Part shown: in pieces, positions 22,355-35,896 of the stretch
How the letters are laid out: every line of letters starts with the position of its first letter
Position numbering within the stretch: the first letter of the stretch is position 1
Notes under the pieces: generated by a model
What the model saw: the letters and a program-made list of their open reading frames with translations, nothing else
Database searches by the model: none
What the model was told of the DNA's origin: nothing
Made by a program: the position numbers and the translations under genes
NCBI GenBank assembly: GCA_021399435.1
Contig: JAJTUP010000026.1
Coordinates: 62,001-126,000 of the forward strand
DNA length: 64,000 bases
Origin: Diaporthe sp. PMI_573
Taxonomy: Eukaryota > Ascomycota > Sordariomycetes > Diaporthales > Diaporthaceae
Direction of reading: 5' to 3'

Positions 22355-24172
22355 GGTGTCGAGCAGACAAGTGTCAGTGTGTCTGGGAGACACACGACAG
22401 CAAAAAAATTATAAGTTTAAAATGGGAAAAATGAGTCTGCGACAAGGGAGGCCGGCTCCGTCGGTGTCGATGTAGTCAAGTCCCAGGGATGGGAGCAAGA
22501 GTGAAGAAGGGTGTAGGCGCGGAGTCGCTGTGAAGCGATTCGAAGAGGCAGGTCACGTATCAAACGGCCGGCCTGGGCCTATTTCTCTAACAAATGTTGA
22601 AGGAAGGAAATATTGTTGGAAGGTAGGATAATAGGTGCGAGTGAAGTCCGAGGAAGACCTCAATAACACTGGTTAGAGATGCGACAGAAAGGATGGGAAG
22701 ATGAGGCAAAACAAGCGGCATCGATGGGGGGGGATGTGGCAGATGTTTAAATCTTCGTTAGAGAACTGCCCGAATGAGCGGTCGACCAGAGGCGGCTCAA
22801 AACAAGCAGGTCAGGTCTCGCGGTCTATGTTGAGGAGTCCGGAACCATGAGCCGACCTGGACGACCAGGACAGGACATGGGCGCGGACGCGCCATCAGCC
22901 GACTCGAGGCGTGTATAAGTCGGGAGTGGATCCCCTCGGGACTTGCCCATGGCCCAAGCACCGTAGTAGCAGACCGGCAGAGCAGAGTCGATGACCGGGG
23001 GGGGGAGGGGGACAAGGGGACAAAGGAACTTGGGGGAAGTATACGGAAAGGTACGATGGTACGAGACCTAGCACCTGCTGCGGCTACCCAAGATGCCCAC
23101 CTCGGGCACTGTCGAGATAGCAGCGCGGCTGCTGTGATTACTAGACCCAGAATGATGCTGAAACACGAACAAGTGAGGTAGCCCACTGTGCCGGCGCATG
23201 TCACTCGACGCTGAGGTAGGGCAGATGTGGTGACCAGCCTTGTTAGAGAGTTGTTGACTTTGGCGGTCCATGTGTGGTGGTCTGGCGGCCGGCGACCACG
23301 AGACCCGCCAAGGCGCGGGCGAGTACACAAGCAGCCCATACCGGGGCGGCCTGGACGGAAGTACCTCGGGGACACAAGTAATGTCCTCTGCCCTGGGGGC
23401 CGGGGTACAGACTGCGAAGGCCTGGCTGGGCTTGAAAAATGCGATCCTGGAAGCCCATTGGAAGAGGCGGTGGACGACCAAGATGGAGCCACGCAGCCAC
23501 GGTGGGAGAACGCGGTGTGGGTGCAAGAAAGCTGGCCCCCGGTCACGACGTCGAAAGGGAGAACGAACGAGACGAGATGAGGTCGGACAAGCAGACAACC
23601 CTGCAGGTACTGCATAGTGCTACTGCAAGTCCAGAAGCTGTCTTGCCCGTGTCCCTGCCGGCTGGTCCAAGCTCCCTCCCGCAGGGGGAATAAATCGACG
23701 TTGAGCGCGGGAAGATGGGATGGGAGCTAAGTCCTGGGGTCTGCTCTGTCTCTGGGCTTTCCTGGAAGCTGAGTGGCTCGTGTGCGGTGGGACTGCATGC
23801 GGGTATCCAGCCCTGCATTGGTGCCATTGGCGTTTATGACTCACAAAATAGACACATGGCAGTCTGTCGCAGGAACAAATCTAGCTCCTCGGGCTCCTGA
23901 GTTGCTGAGTTGCTGAGAAGGCCAATGGAACCTCTGCTGATCGGTAGGTCGAGGCATCTCAAGAGCAGGGTCCGGGCTGCGCGAGGGTGGCATCGGCCGT
24001 GCATGTCTACACAGTACTGCATGAGCCTACTGTGGTTGTGTCTTTCCCTGGCTGTTTAGTGTTGGCTGCCAAGGCAGCGTTGGCGTTGGCGTTGGCGTGC
24101 CGGGTCGGGTCCGTCGACAGCTCTCTTGCCTGCTGTGTAGATAGATGCTGGTCTTCTTTTCGGTGTTCGCCT

Positions 24173-24197
24173 GGTGCGGGTGCGGGTGCGGGTGCGG
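24173..24197. repeat. (GGTGCG)4 hexanucleotide repeat
   Basis: Four perfect hexamers inside the gene-free region, shortly after a GCGTTG hexamer run near 24083-24098. Confidence 0.8.
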
Positions 24198-26003
24198 ACG
24201 CGGAGCGCGGGATGCAGACGCACCGCAGACAGACGCAGACGCGGGTTCGTGGGGTGGCGAACACACCCGGGCGACGGTGGAAGAACGCGTTTCTGGGCCC
24301 TTCGGGACAAGGAAGACGCGATGGGGGCTGGAGTTACTGCAGAACACGTCGAGAACGTGACCACTGCAGTCCGCAGTCCGCTCATCATCATCATTACCCC
24401 TCGTGCCAAACCCCTCACCAGGCCAGCTGGCACTTGCTGACTGATGATGGACGCCCCCTCTCTTTGGTGGCCCTGCTGGCCCTGCTGGCCTGCTGGCCGT
24501 CTGGGGTTGCTGATCGTGAGTGGGACTGTGTGTCTTGTACTTTGTACCATGTACTGAGCGACTTCTGATGGCCCCTCTTGTCCTGCCTGAGATGAGATAC
24601 TACAGCACACTGATGAGGCAATTTCGCCAACTCGTGACCCGGCGGCAGCGTGTTCTCTCGCGATGCGGGCAGCTGAGGTCCACAGAGCTCAAGAGGGGCA
24701 CACGATACGGCCAAGGGTCCCGAGGTTGTCCCTTCAGGTGGCTGACCAAGCTGCCAAGCTGGCCTCAGGCCTGGAGAACACCCAGACACCCCTGGGCAAC
24801 CCAGCCCAATGTGGTGGCCGGGCAGTTTGAGGCTCTGTCTCATCGGACTGGTCAGGCCGCAGTGCGCCAATGTGTCCACTGCTCATCCATAGTCCTGCGC
24901 TCCACAGCCCAGTCCCATATCAGACGCGGCATTACACAGTAGCAGATTAGTACACCCTGGCCCCATGAGGAATTTGTTGATCTCGATGGACATGTCCCGA
25001 TGGCTCGAATTGTCGCCCAACGCCGACAGCCGCAGACAAGCGAAAGGGCATCTTCGCGGTATGATTGAATGGCTTGAGCGAGCAATACTGTGTTCGCGCT
25101 TACTATTTTAAGCGCGAGATTGCCTTGTGTGATGCTCATGCCAAAATGCAGTACAGTGTCGGACAGTCATGTCTGTGCGGCAGGCTGATGAGATGAGCAG
25201 GAAGGGAAGGGGGGGGAAGGGGAAAGCTCGGGCGGCTAATGAGATTGCAACTGCGGCAAGCGACGGCTGGGAGTGACGCTTAGGTAACCAGCAACAAGCC
25301 GGGCGGCTAGAGACAAGATCATGTCGTCTCTGTCTGACTGCGCCTCGTCGTCAAGAGCGTCTAACCAGACCCTCGTCCAGCTGAGGCTGTGAGGTTAAGC
25401 GACCTGGCCACCACAGGGCATACGGCATGACAATGCGAGGGAGATCAAATCTCGCGTGTATGATCGCTTGATGTAATCGGCAACGAAGAAGAAGCGCGCG
25501 GTGGTCAGGTGGCTCGGCTGTGCTCATGGGGAGTGGGAGCCCTCGCGCAGTCTCATTGGGCTGTCTGGCGGCTCCTGAAATTGCCCTACGAACTGTGTCC
25601 GTAGAGTGTGTGCCCGCCAGGCTGCCAGGATGGCCCTCCGCAAACCCCCTCGTCAGGGCAAATCGGATCTCTTAGATGCCGTGTCTCTCAAGCCTCACCC
25701 GCTCCCTCTCTGCCTTTCTGGCTGTCTCCTGGCACAGCCTCACCCGAATTACCAGCAAGCGCGTAGCGACACCGGCTCATCGTCACCGGGTAAGACAGGT
25801 GGTTTGATCTTCACCCAAGCAATTGACCGCGTCCAGAGGAGGGTCTCCGTGCTACACCAAAGCAAAAAGAAGAATCATGTGCCGCACAAGCCATTGGCGT
25901 GGCCCCCGCCCAATCAGCCCAATAGAACCCACCTAAAGCAAGATCTACCCGGAAAATCTCAGCGATCATCACCCGTGACACCGGAACGGGGCGACGGGGC
26001 GCA

Positions 26004-26030
26004 GCCAGGCCGCCAGGCCGCCAGGCCACC

Positions 26031-26062
<32 letters not shown>
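26004..26062. repeat. adjacent CCAGGCCG and ACTGAGC tandem repeats
   Basis: Three copies of an 8-mer CCAGGCCG are followed at once by about four and a half copies of the 7-mer ACTGAGC. Confidence 0.8.
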
Positions 26063-26063
<1 letters not shown>

Positions 26064-26453
26064 ACAACCCTCGCACCTGACGGTAGCACACGGCGCGCGA
26101 GACTTGCTCGCGTACCCCAACCATGCCCCTCTGTAATTGGGCACTGAGCACGCGCTCACCTGGTCGTGTCTCCGGCGCGTTGCAACCTTCGATCGGCGAC
26201 CCGGCGCCGTGGACTAGCCCGTGGGTTTTTGACGACGTGTGCCGCTCCGTCATCATTCATGCGGATGCAGTGCTACGATAGACGATGACTCTTTTTCATT
26301 TTCGCCCCCTCCTCTCCCCTCCCCTCCCCTCCTCCGTGACTCCGTTCTCCCCAGCCCCAGCCTCCACATTTCGAAGCCCATCCGTCCGTCCATCTTGCAT
26401 TGCATCTGCCTGACCAGGGAGGAGATTGCCTTGCCTCTCTTTCGGTGAGCCAT

Positions 26454-26477
26454 GGGCCAGGGCCAGGGCCAGGGCCA
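26454..26477. repeat. (GGGCCA)4 hexanucleotide repeat
   Basis: Four perfect hexamers in the gene-free region. Confidence 0.8.
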
Positions 26478-29294
26478 TGAAAACTGAGCCTAGAGCACAT
26501 CGAGTAGTGTACATTACATGAACATGAACGCGAACATGAACATGATGATGCTGATGATGCGGTGTGCCCGTTGTATCGGATGGTGCGCCTGTCCACTTTT
26601 CCTCGATTTCGCATAATGTCAAATTTCCCCTTTCGGGCCACCCGCGATCGACCTGGCAGATGTCGGGATGCTGGACTAGACAGGCCTGACAGGCTGACAG
26701 GACGAGCCAACTCACCGCCGCCGTCAGCGAGGCACGCATGCACGCATCAGGCAAGCCTGCATACCCACCCCCACAACGTACGAGGTGAGTCACAGCCGCA
26801 GACACAGGGCAATCTTGAAACATGCCATCACGACGGAAGAATCTGAAACATGAAACAAAAACTGGGAACACGGCCCTACGGTCATTACGTGTGGGGTGGG
26901 CAGAGGGAAGAATGCGGGTGTGTCCAACTGGTCGGGCTCGCCTTGCTGGTTTTCTCCCCCTCTGCTGGCCTGTCTCCTTTCCCCTTTGGGGCCCCCTGTC
27001 GTCGAGAGGCCCAACGACAGCCACTCGGGGCGAGCACCCACGACCCACACGATGGACCCCTACACCGCAAACCACCAGGCTTGCTCAAGCCTGCCAAGGT
27101 GGTGTAGCAGCAAGAGGGAAGGGAAAAACCTGCCCTGCCAAAGCCTGCCAGAATCTGCACTCCCGCTTGCCTCGCTTGCCTCGCCTCGGCCTCTCGGATC
27201 TGACAACTCGCCTATCTACCCATGGTGGATACCGCTGCCACTTGAATTGCGTGAGGAGTCGTTCGTGCGTATCCATCACCGCTACTTCTGAAATCCCTCT
27301 TTGTCTCTCTGCCTACCCAAGCTTTACCCCCCCCTCCCCCTCGCTCAAAAGTGGGTTCAACAGACCCTGGAAAATTCTAGAATTTTCATGCCGTGCTGTC
27401 CGTAAAAGGGGAGCAGAGAGGATGCAGGCATCCGACAAGGAAGCACTGCCTCTTTTCGGCACTCTGGGGAGGGAAGAGGGGGGGGGGTGAAAGGGATCGA
27501 TTGCGACGTTGCGACACTGTCCACCTCTCCCACTTCTGGATTTCCGATCCTGGAGCCAGCCCGCCTGGAAATCCGCGGAGCACAAGACAAGGGGCCAAGA
27601 AGTGACAAGGCCATCACAGAGATCAGAGCTGGATGTCATGACAGTCGAGTGACGACTGCTGCCCACTCGTGGTTGCTCTCAATTCTCCGGGATCACTCCC
27701 CCACGCGAAAACCCGTACCTGAACTCTAGCAGAGACTCAGAGCTTCCTATCCAATGCTTTGTCGTGCCCTCGTCTCACCTGAAGCCCCCCAGGTCCCGAG
27801 CAATTGGGACTCTCTTTAGTCTTGCTCCTAGTCAGGAATGGTGCCACCTCTCCCGATTCCCTTTCGCTCTCTGTCTTCTTCTCTCTTGACCTCGGAAACC
27901 CACATGCCTCCGCTTGGAAGGATCTCGGAAGTCCCAAGCTTTTCGCATGAACACTCTAGTATTATGTAGCGTCAAGGCAGGCAAGCTAGCAAGACTAGTC
28001 AGCCGTCTGTCCGTGAAGGAGCACAGCCTCGCCGCTTGCCCCAGCACAACAATTGGACCACAGATCTGCACGCGGCACCAGCTAGTTCTACATGCCTCGC
28101 TCTACAGACAAACGTCCGCCGGCCGCCCTGTCGCCAGGATTGCCCGCGTCCCCGTCCATCCTCCCAACCTCGCTTTGAGTTGGTCCAAGTCAGACCTTTT
28201 GGACCCTGCGATCACGAAGTTCCCACGCCCCCCCCTCTCATCCACCCAATCCACCCAGACCTAGAAGGAAGTCCCCTCCACTCACTACCCAACCCCCGGA
28301 CCACCAAAAAACTCTGAAAAGAGGTCTAGTCCATCCTAGCGTGCGTGTTGGCCGGTGGACAGGTGGACAACACGATACGATCCTCCCCATCGTGGGTAGC
28401 GAAACCCGCCCAGGGCCCAGAGATCTACGATCAACTCATGGGGCTCGTGGCGATGGGTCAGGTGCGGGAAATATCGGGGTGGGGTGGAATGGTTCAAACG
28501 GTTGGGTTGATGAGGTTGGGTTGCATAGTCGACAGCCTGGGAGCGAGCGAGCGAGCCGGCGAGGGCCTTGTCGTTCATTCGACCAGGACTAGATAGAGGC
28601 GACCAATAGCATCACAACGAACATGTGGACAGGTCGAGATGCGGCGCCGCGACCACGACGAACCGGCCTGTCATGCTGAACCGGACCATTCCCCATGCCT
28701 AATCCGTCTATTCCATCCCATGTTGCTTGCCATCGTCCCATCCCATCCCGTCCCATCACGTTACCGTCCAGTCACAACCATGCGTACCCCATCCAGCCAG
28801 CACAGGCAATGCCGGACCTAAATCCTCGAATGTGTATTGTTTGTAGAGATGGATAGAGGGCGCCCTGCCGGGGTCCTCAGCCAAGAGGGCACAACACACG
28901 CACCCACGTTTCCATAAGGACCTATAGCAAGCAAGGTCGACGAAAGGGTATCTATCCATTGTCAAAAGAACAGTATAGTCGAAAGCGTAAAATAGTAAAG
29001 AAGACATTTACCACCCATGCGCTCGCTCCCTCGCTCCCTCCCTTGTCTTGACACCATACCATCCAAACCAGGGCCTCATTTCCAGCATTCCCTTATTCCA
29101 CCATTTGTGTTGAGTGTATGTGTTCGTGCTAGCCCTGGCCTTGTCTCTCTTCTCGCCACCCTATGCAGAGAGGAGTAAGACCAGCGGAAGGGGCCCTCAG
29201 TAGTCCATATAATTCGCGCCTCATAAGTTCTGTAGATCCTTTCATTCTCTCTGGGCAAGTATCCCCCGACAGAAAGTCAATGTGCCTGCTGCTG

Positions 29295-32200
29295 TCATGT
29301 GCTTGCGCCGCCCCCTTCTCGCCGCGTCTCTGCAGGGCTTGGTACTCCCACCGGCGGCAACGGGGGCAGTGGAGCGTCAATCCTTGAACCAGTCGGATCC
29401 GTCTGTAAGGCCTGGACCGTTCGGACTGTCCCTAGCGATGTCGTCGGGGCAATCGGATCAGCGTTAGCCTTGCTGTCCGCCTGGAGCTCGAGCCCGGCCA
29501 ACGTGATGGGCGCATTGAGGCCAACATAGCCCCCAGCAGCATCGTCGGTGACACCAGTATCAACGCGGGCGTCGAGCCCAGTAGGGGCATCCAGATCATC
29601 CGGTCCGTAAATCCCTGTGCCGGCATCGACCTTGACCTCAGTCAGCTTCCGCATTGCCCTCTTTATGCCCTCCAGTCTCATCTTCTCCAACACCACCATG
29701 CCCCTGGCAAGCTCCCTGATGGCCCTCCTCCCCATCCTCTCATGCATGTCCTGCCAGCCGGCAAGCTCCATCGCCACCGTCTGCTGCGTGTACCTCAACT
29801 CGCGTGATAGGTTGTTGACTTCTGCCTGGCCAGCGCGCATGCGCTCCTCACGCTCCTCATTCATTCGCTGGCGTGTGTCGTCAAGAAGGCCCAAGGGCCA
29901 TCGCGTGGAGCGGCTGAGAGACGTGTAGTTCCGCTCAACGGTACGACGCGACACGTTGATCTGGTTAATGAGCCGCGGTGGGCGGGCAAGAGCCGAGAGG
30001 ATAGCGTCAATAGTGGACTGTAGCGCGAGCAGGGTTGAATGAAGGATCGAGTACGGATTGACTGTTGTTGGGGCCAGCGCGCGGACGTAGATCTCAAATG
30101 CTGTTATGTGAGTCTTCGGCAGGAAAGGTAAGGTTGATAGAGCTCGGTGAAGTAGGACCGATGAGTCGTATAGATCTGCGATCATCATGTTAGACAACCA
30201 TCATATTTGAAATATTCTACGTTTCCGCAAGACATACCGAAAGCAGAATTGCCCACGATGTTCGTCCGCCGCGCAACACTCTTGGTGGAGTGGTTGACAC
30301 CACGGACGTTTTCGCGGGCGTGATCTACGAATTGTTCGACCTCACGGATATCGTCGAGCGGCTCGAATTCGTCGCGGACCTTTTCCGCACGCGTCTCGGC
30401 CTTGAGCTTACTCCGCTGTTCCATCATGTCTGGTTGGAGGTCCGGCACCAGGAAGAATTCCCACAGCATCTCATGGGTCGCGAACGTGGGGTGGGCCAGG
30501 AGGATGCGGAGGAACCAATCCATGCGGACCTGCAGGTCCTTGAGAACAGCGCGGCTGGGCTTCACCGGGATCTGAAACGGGGACCGCAGCGCGGCGAAGG
30601 ACGGTATCCACGATGCCGGGTTCTCCATGGCCAAAAGCTTCGACAGGTGCTCGAAGTCTGTGAGAGATCGTCTGCACGTCGTGACCGCATAGCTATGCTT
30701 GTCCACTGGTGCGCCTGACTTCAGGACAAATCGCACACTGGCATCTTCCACAAAGTATGACCTAACGACAGCAGTCGTCCGGGAGTCAGGCCCTGGGGGC
30801 GCCGCAAACAAAACGAGGTCGTCTATCTTATTGCGAACATCGTCGTCCTTGGCCAAGTCCACAGCCGTCAGGCCTCGCAGCTCTTTGGCCGTGATATCCA
30901 CTCGCGCATCACCAAAGAAGGCGCGCACCACATCGAAGCGGCCATACTTGCTCGCCACCATGAGTGGCGTGAATTTCCTGTCGTTGATAGCGTTGACATC
31001 TGCATCACACTTTTGCAATATCCGCAGGCAGAGTTGAGCGTCATTAACAATATGCAACAGCGTGTTGCCTTTTCCGTCAATGTGATCATCGAGGTGAAGA
31101 GGCTGTCCGTCGCCTTGACAATCTTTTGCAATCTCCAGAGCTTGCTGCACCATGGTGTGGTATAGCGCATGGTCGTATGACCGGCATATGGCAAATAGAG
31201 GTGTCTGACCGTTCTTGTCCTTCTGAGTCCACGGCATCATCCTTCCGTAACCAACAATAAGGTAGGGTGCATGGAATAGATAATGAGCCACGCTACGGCC
31301 CCATACGTCTTGCTTCGCGAAGTACGCCCTCATGTGCGCCTCCGTGATAGTAGGCTCGTCAGCCATGAACTTCAAGAGGAGGTTGGTGAGCGGTTCATGG
31401 CCCAGCTGTACGGCAGCGCTGAGCAGAGTGGTCCCTTCATTATTACTGTCTGACAGAACAATGGCCGGCGTATAATACGATTTGAGGTCCAACAAATACT
31501 TCAGCGTTTCTGGACGCTCGTTCTGGACAGCCATCATCAGGACTGATTCGCCGAAAGAGTCCTGGGTCTGGGACAGGCGCTCGATGGACGTGTCGCCTTC
31601 GATCCCGCTGCCGATGGTCCCAATGCTCGCGGTCCGAGAGTGGAAAGAAATCTCGGAAGAGCTCGATAGGCTTCGCACGTCCATGGTAACCCTTTTGATC
31701 TTCCTTACGGGGAAGATGCCGTCTGTAGCGCCGTCAAGACCTTCTTGTTTGGAGAATGGAAAGACGTGGCTGAGATCAGATCCTAGCGAGAAGCGCTCAG
31801 AAGTACTGAGCGCGGCTGAAGAAGGTCTGGAGGAGCCATTCGCAAAATTCCAGTTACTGCTCGCTGAAGTGCGCCGGCTTGATCGCCTCGAGGACGCCGC
31901 AGCAGCCTCTTCCTCGTCGAGAGCATCTGCGACCGCGTCCCCGCTTGGTTCCATGATCTTTTGCAAGGTTTCCAAGTCTCCTTGAGACGTAGCATCCCAC
32001 AACGACTTGTTCCGCCGGCTTGCTCTCCGGAGTCCGGCCGAGTCGCGATCAAGATACAGCAACACGGCCTCGAATGTACTGAGAGCGTATCCCATCTCAC
32101 CGCTGTCTACATCATCGACAAAAATGAAGTGGCGCATGTACAGGAAACGTGCCTGCAGATGCTTGACTTGTGCTCTGATCAGAATAAACAGCAAGAGCGA

Positions 32201-33643
32201 TACCAGTGTGTCGGCGTTCATGTTGAGAATCCCTTTCTCCGAGGAGGAGCTTATGGACTGGTTGCCAGGCGCTGGGGGTGTGTCGCCCAGCTGCGTCACT
32301 GTCTTCATGGTGGACAGGAGAATGTCCATCATCTCCGGCGGGCTGCCGGCATTTGTGATCTTTTTGAACTCGTCGATCGCCCGCGTGAGCCTGGAGATGA
32401 GTGCTTGCTTGCCCCGGTGGCCACCTTCAATGACGATACCCAGTTGTGATACATCAACAAAATCCATCTGGCGGATCTTGGCCTCCAGCTCCAGGTCTTC
32501 TGGTCTCTTCAAAGCTGCTAGCCTGGGAAACAGTAGGTTGTGCACGTTCTCGGTGACGTAGCGCTCTATCAAGCGCTCGACCACCGGCCCTGTCAGCTCG
32601 GTCGTAGCCCCCAGCAACGATAGCTGTTGCTTGTCGACGTTTTGGAACAAGTCGATCGCGTTGGTGACGGCGGTCTCGAGCGAGACTCTCAGGACCTCCT
32701 CGTCATCTTCTGCATAGAATGGTTCGACGACTCTCTTGCCGCCATTGCCGTTTGGGGAGGCCTGGAGCTGCGACATGCTGTTCGATCTGGCCTTCCTAGT
32801 TGCTGCAGCTATCGGGCCGTCCGGAAATGGGTCCGGGATGTGTGACGCAGAGGGAGGTGGTGGGAGCGGTCTCTCTATGACGGCCGTGAACTCCTGGAAG
32901 AGTCGTTCAAGTCCAGACTGCATTTGCCGCGCGATCACGGGAAAGTGGTTCAGAAGGTCGTGAAAGCTTCTGATTTCCTTCTTTTTGGGGACCATTCCAG
33001 AGTCGCTTGCTTCGGCGTCGGGCGAGGCGCCGTTTTGTTGTAGCGCCATGGCTTTCCTTGTTCCCTCGACGAGCACCGCAGGTATGATCTTGATCTCCTC
33101 CCAAGATCCCACCAGGGGTCGCGATATATGGTAGATCAGCCAACCCCTCGGTTCCAGTGTGTCGGAATAGAATATCGAGTCGCCGAGGAGGTTGGCAGAG
33201 GCCAGGACCTTAAACCCTGGGAGATAGGAAACCTGTCAGTACACACTGCGCTGCACCGACCGCCAGGGAGAAGCTCGTGGCGTGTACGCACCTTTGTTGG
33301 TGTAGATGACATTGTCCTTGATGACGATGTTCCTCCCATTGATTGTGTTATACTGCTTCGCCTTCCCCCTCATCTCGCGCAGGTTGGGCGTCGACTCCTT
33401 CCCGCCGGCGGCGGCAGCGCCAGTTGGCTTGGCCGGGTCGGGTATGCGCAGGACATGGCTGGCGAGGAACTCTTCAGTGGAGACGGAGTCGGCGAGGCTG
33501 GCGCCGGGGGGCGCTTCGGTCTCGCGGGAGGTGAGCAGGACATCTGTGGAGGGGACCAGGAGGATATGGCCCTGGGCGGGAAGGCACTGGGCAGGGAGGG
33601 GGCTCTTGAAGAAGGCGGCGAGGAAAGGGTTTAAGGGTTGCAT
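29295..33643 (-). CDS. VRL1: VPS9-ankyrin-PX protein, Vrl1/VARP type
   Basis: Three exons, 33643-33292, 33216-30238 and 30175-29295, give 1403 residues; both introns (75 and 62 nt) are phase 1 and exact. Domains in order: an N-terminal region of about 360 residues; a VPS9 domain near 370-500 (MNADTLVSLLLFILIRA, then GEMGYALSTFEAVLLYL), the catalytic module for activating Rab5-type GTPases; a Ser-rich linker; ankyrin repeats near 640-860 (GNTLLHIV, RKFTPLMVASKYGRFDVVRAF); a PX-like domain near 910-1060; and a C-terminal helical, BAR-like segment. The order matches yeast Vrl1, which works on endosomes in the VINE complex with a SNX-BAR partner. VPS9 asparate and downstream hydrophobic core are present, so activity is plausible. 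The extreme C-terminus is Pro/Thr-rich. Confidence 0.88.
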
Positions 33644-35896
33644 TCATTCAACTGTGCTCCCGCAACTCCCCTGCAGTCGCTCTTCTTTGGCATTGAAGTG
33701 CCTGCAAGTCGGTATGTGGCGCAGAGGACGGATGAGGTTGTCGCCGTCCGGAGTACCAGGATGTGTCAACGTGGACGGGGCGAGATATAACGACGGATCG
33801 CCCTGGTTAGATGTCGCTTCCGGATCCGGATCCCGTCTGTCGGGGGGCGCACTTGGGTCGAGGAGGCCTGATGAAGCTCTGACTGAGAACTACGCTGCCG
33901 TTGACGAGCTGATAGGAGCTTGGAACCGTGCTGGTGGATAAGCGGTCGGGGGGGTGCAAAAAGATGAGAGGTGATCGATGTCTCGAAGCTAGCGTGCTGG
34001 GCTCAGGGGAGAGCACCTTGGCCTCTAGAGCTTTGGAATGATGCCAGAGACATGGACACCTGCAGTTTGGGGGAGAGTGACTTCAGCGGCCCACCGTCTT
34101 GGCTCAGCCGCTCCTACTAGCTGCTAACTACGTACCGTAAGGTGGACACGGGCACAGGGTGCTGCTGCAGATCCCTGGGCCCACTCTGGAATGTTTCCCC
34201 CAGACCGCGGGACGGACATGTCCCCCCTATCACATGCTATCAAGTTCAATCTAGGGTATCTGTCTGCTCAGCACTCAGTGCGGTAAATGACATCCAGACC
34301 AAACTCAATCTCGACAAGACACTTTGTTGGTTATGAGCGTGCTGTCGCATTTGGCTAGGTGCCGTCTCGCCGCTTTGTTGGATCTCAGCCCGAAGGCCTC
34401 CATCTGGACCACGACGTCCAAGGGTGGTCCTGGTTTGAGGTTGGTCACCCCTGGTATTGGATGCTCTTACTGTGGTGTGGCACCTTCCCACGAGAGAGCG
34501 ACATGCTCTCACTAATTGGCAGGGACTACATGACCGAAAACTCGAGTCACTTTGTGTTACGACACGGTGCGATCGCACGATCCAACCATCCAGTCCAACA
34601 GGCGCGTGTGAGCACAGCATCGAAGCGGCTGCTATTGTACCACACATCTAGATGCTCATCTTGGTAGCGCTCGCCATGTCATCATCATTTTCAACCATGT
34701 TGGTCAGCACGTACTGAATGGCTCGCAGCGGCCCCTCCTGGGTTCTGGCTACGGTCTCGTTCCTTCACCGGCGTATGTCATGACTGTCGTAGTATTTGTG
34801 TTGTCCTTGCTCCCGTACACTCTCAGTGTAAAGAAAGATATGGCACCGGACGAAGCTCTTGCTCGCGCATAGGGTCAGGGGGGTGGACTCTCGCGCTGGG
34901 GGTGTCTCTCCCTGGCTGCCTGAGATCGTGAAGAGCTTTGTTGGGATCTCCGAGGGCACGGTCGCCATGTCAGGTCCCCTCGAGGGGGGGAAGGGGTTGG
35001 TTCGTGGAGGGGCCGGGTGGGGATTTGTTCGAGGACCTCCGACACCAAAGCAAATGAATAATGATATCAAGCGGGAACCAAGGGTCGAGGGAAACAACCA
35101 TGTTTCTCTCGGGCTAGACAAGGCCATGGCTCAGACATGCGCGTTTCCGACTGCATCGGACACACCACATCACAAATAGAGGGAATATGAGATCAGAATT
35201 TCGCTGAATTTGTAATGATGACCGTCAATATGGCCTTGGGTCTCCCAAATGACTAAAGGCAAACTTATGCATGAAAAGTGAGTCCATCCCAAAATCATCG
35301 GCTCCGTCGATATCAAGACAAATAGCCTCTTCCGTACTCCAGAACTCCGACAAACCTTGACGAACCTTGGTAGACCCGGGACCGACCCGTACCTATAAAC
35401 TCCGATGTAATGGCCATCTTCCGTTCCGTGCTTCCAATGATACAAAAGAAAAACAAAATCCAACACACTGCGAAAAGAGTTGTTGGGCGAGCGTTTGGTG
35501 GCTGAATGAGAAGATCTCGGACTGGCCACTGTTGAAGAATACGGGCCGCCGATGGCACAAAAGCTTGGCCGTCCAGTGGCCCAGCGACGAGCCACGGTTC
35601 CGGCGATTGCTTGGCCTAATATCTCCTGGCGGTAGTGTGCACGCTCAGGCCGCTTCCCCACAGCCCAGCATTATATGGCAGCGAGTCCCGAGCTATGACG
35701 TTGAACGAGACCGCTAGCCGGCAGAGCTCCATCGGTGTCCACGGGTACCTAGGCAGCATCGAGAAGGTAAGAGGTCGCCTTCCGTGGGCCGATGCTCGCG
35801 GTCAAGCTTGTATCGGCTTGTCCAGGAGATACCTCCACAACGCAACGCCACAAAGATCGCCAAAAGACAGGCCCAGTGACTGACGCAAACTTCATC
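33644..35896. other. intergenic
   Basis: 2.25 kb between the start of the VPS9 protein gene and the 3' end of the PPPDE gene. I see no frame with protein-like composition or consistent splice sites. Confidence 0.55.

Larger units (their letters stand above)
22355..29294. other. 6.9 kb gene-free region with simple repeats
   Basis: No frame on either strand reads as a protein once intron signals are considered; the longer open frames are low-complexity and GC-driven. It contains G runs at 22997-23005 and 27478-27487, a GGTGCG repeat near 24173, CCAGGCCG and ACTGAGC repeats near 26004-26062, and a GGGCCA repeat near 26454. It may be the extended promoter or leader of the 651-residue gene, or host non-coding transcripts. 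Confidence 0.5.

Noticed and set aside
22797..23615. 272-residue open frame on the minus strand upstream of the Ser/Pro-rich protein gene
   Set aside because: Low-complexity Ser/Pro/Arg composition, no conserved motif and no intron structure; probably leader or promoter sequence.
26296..27075. 259-residue open frame on the minus strand
   Set aside because: Runs through simple repeats in the GC-rich gene-free region and has no recognisable domain.
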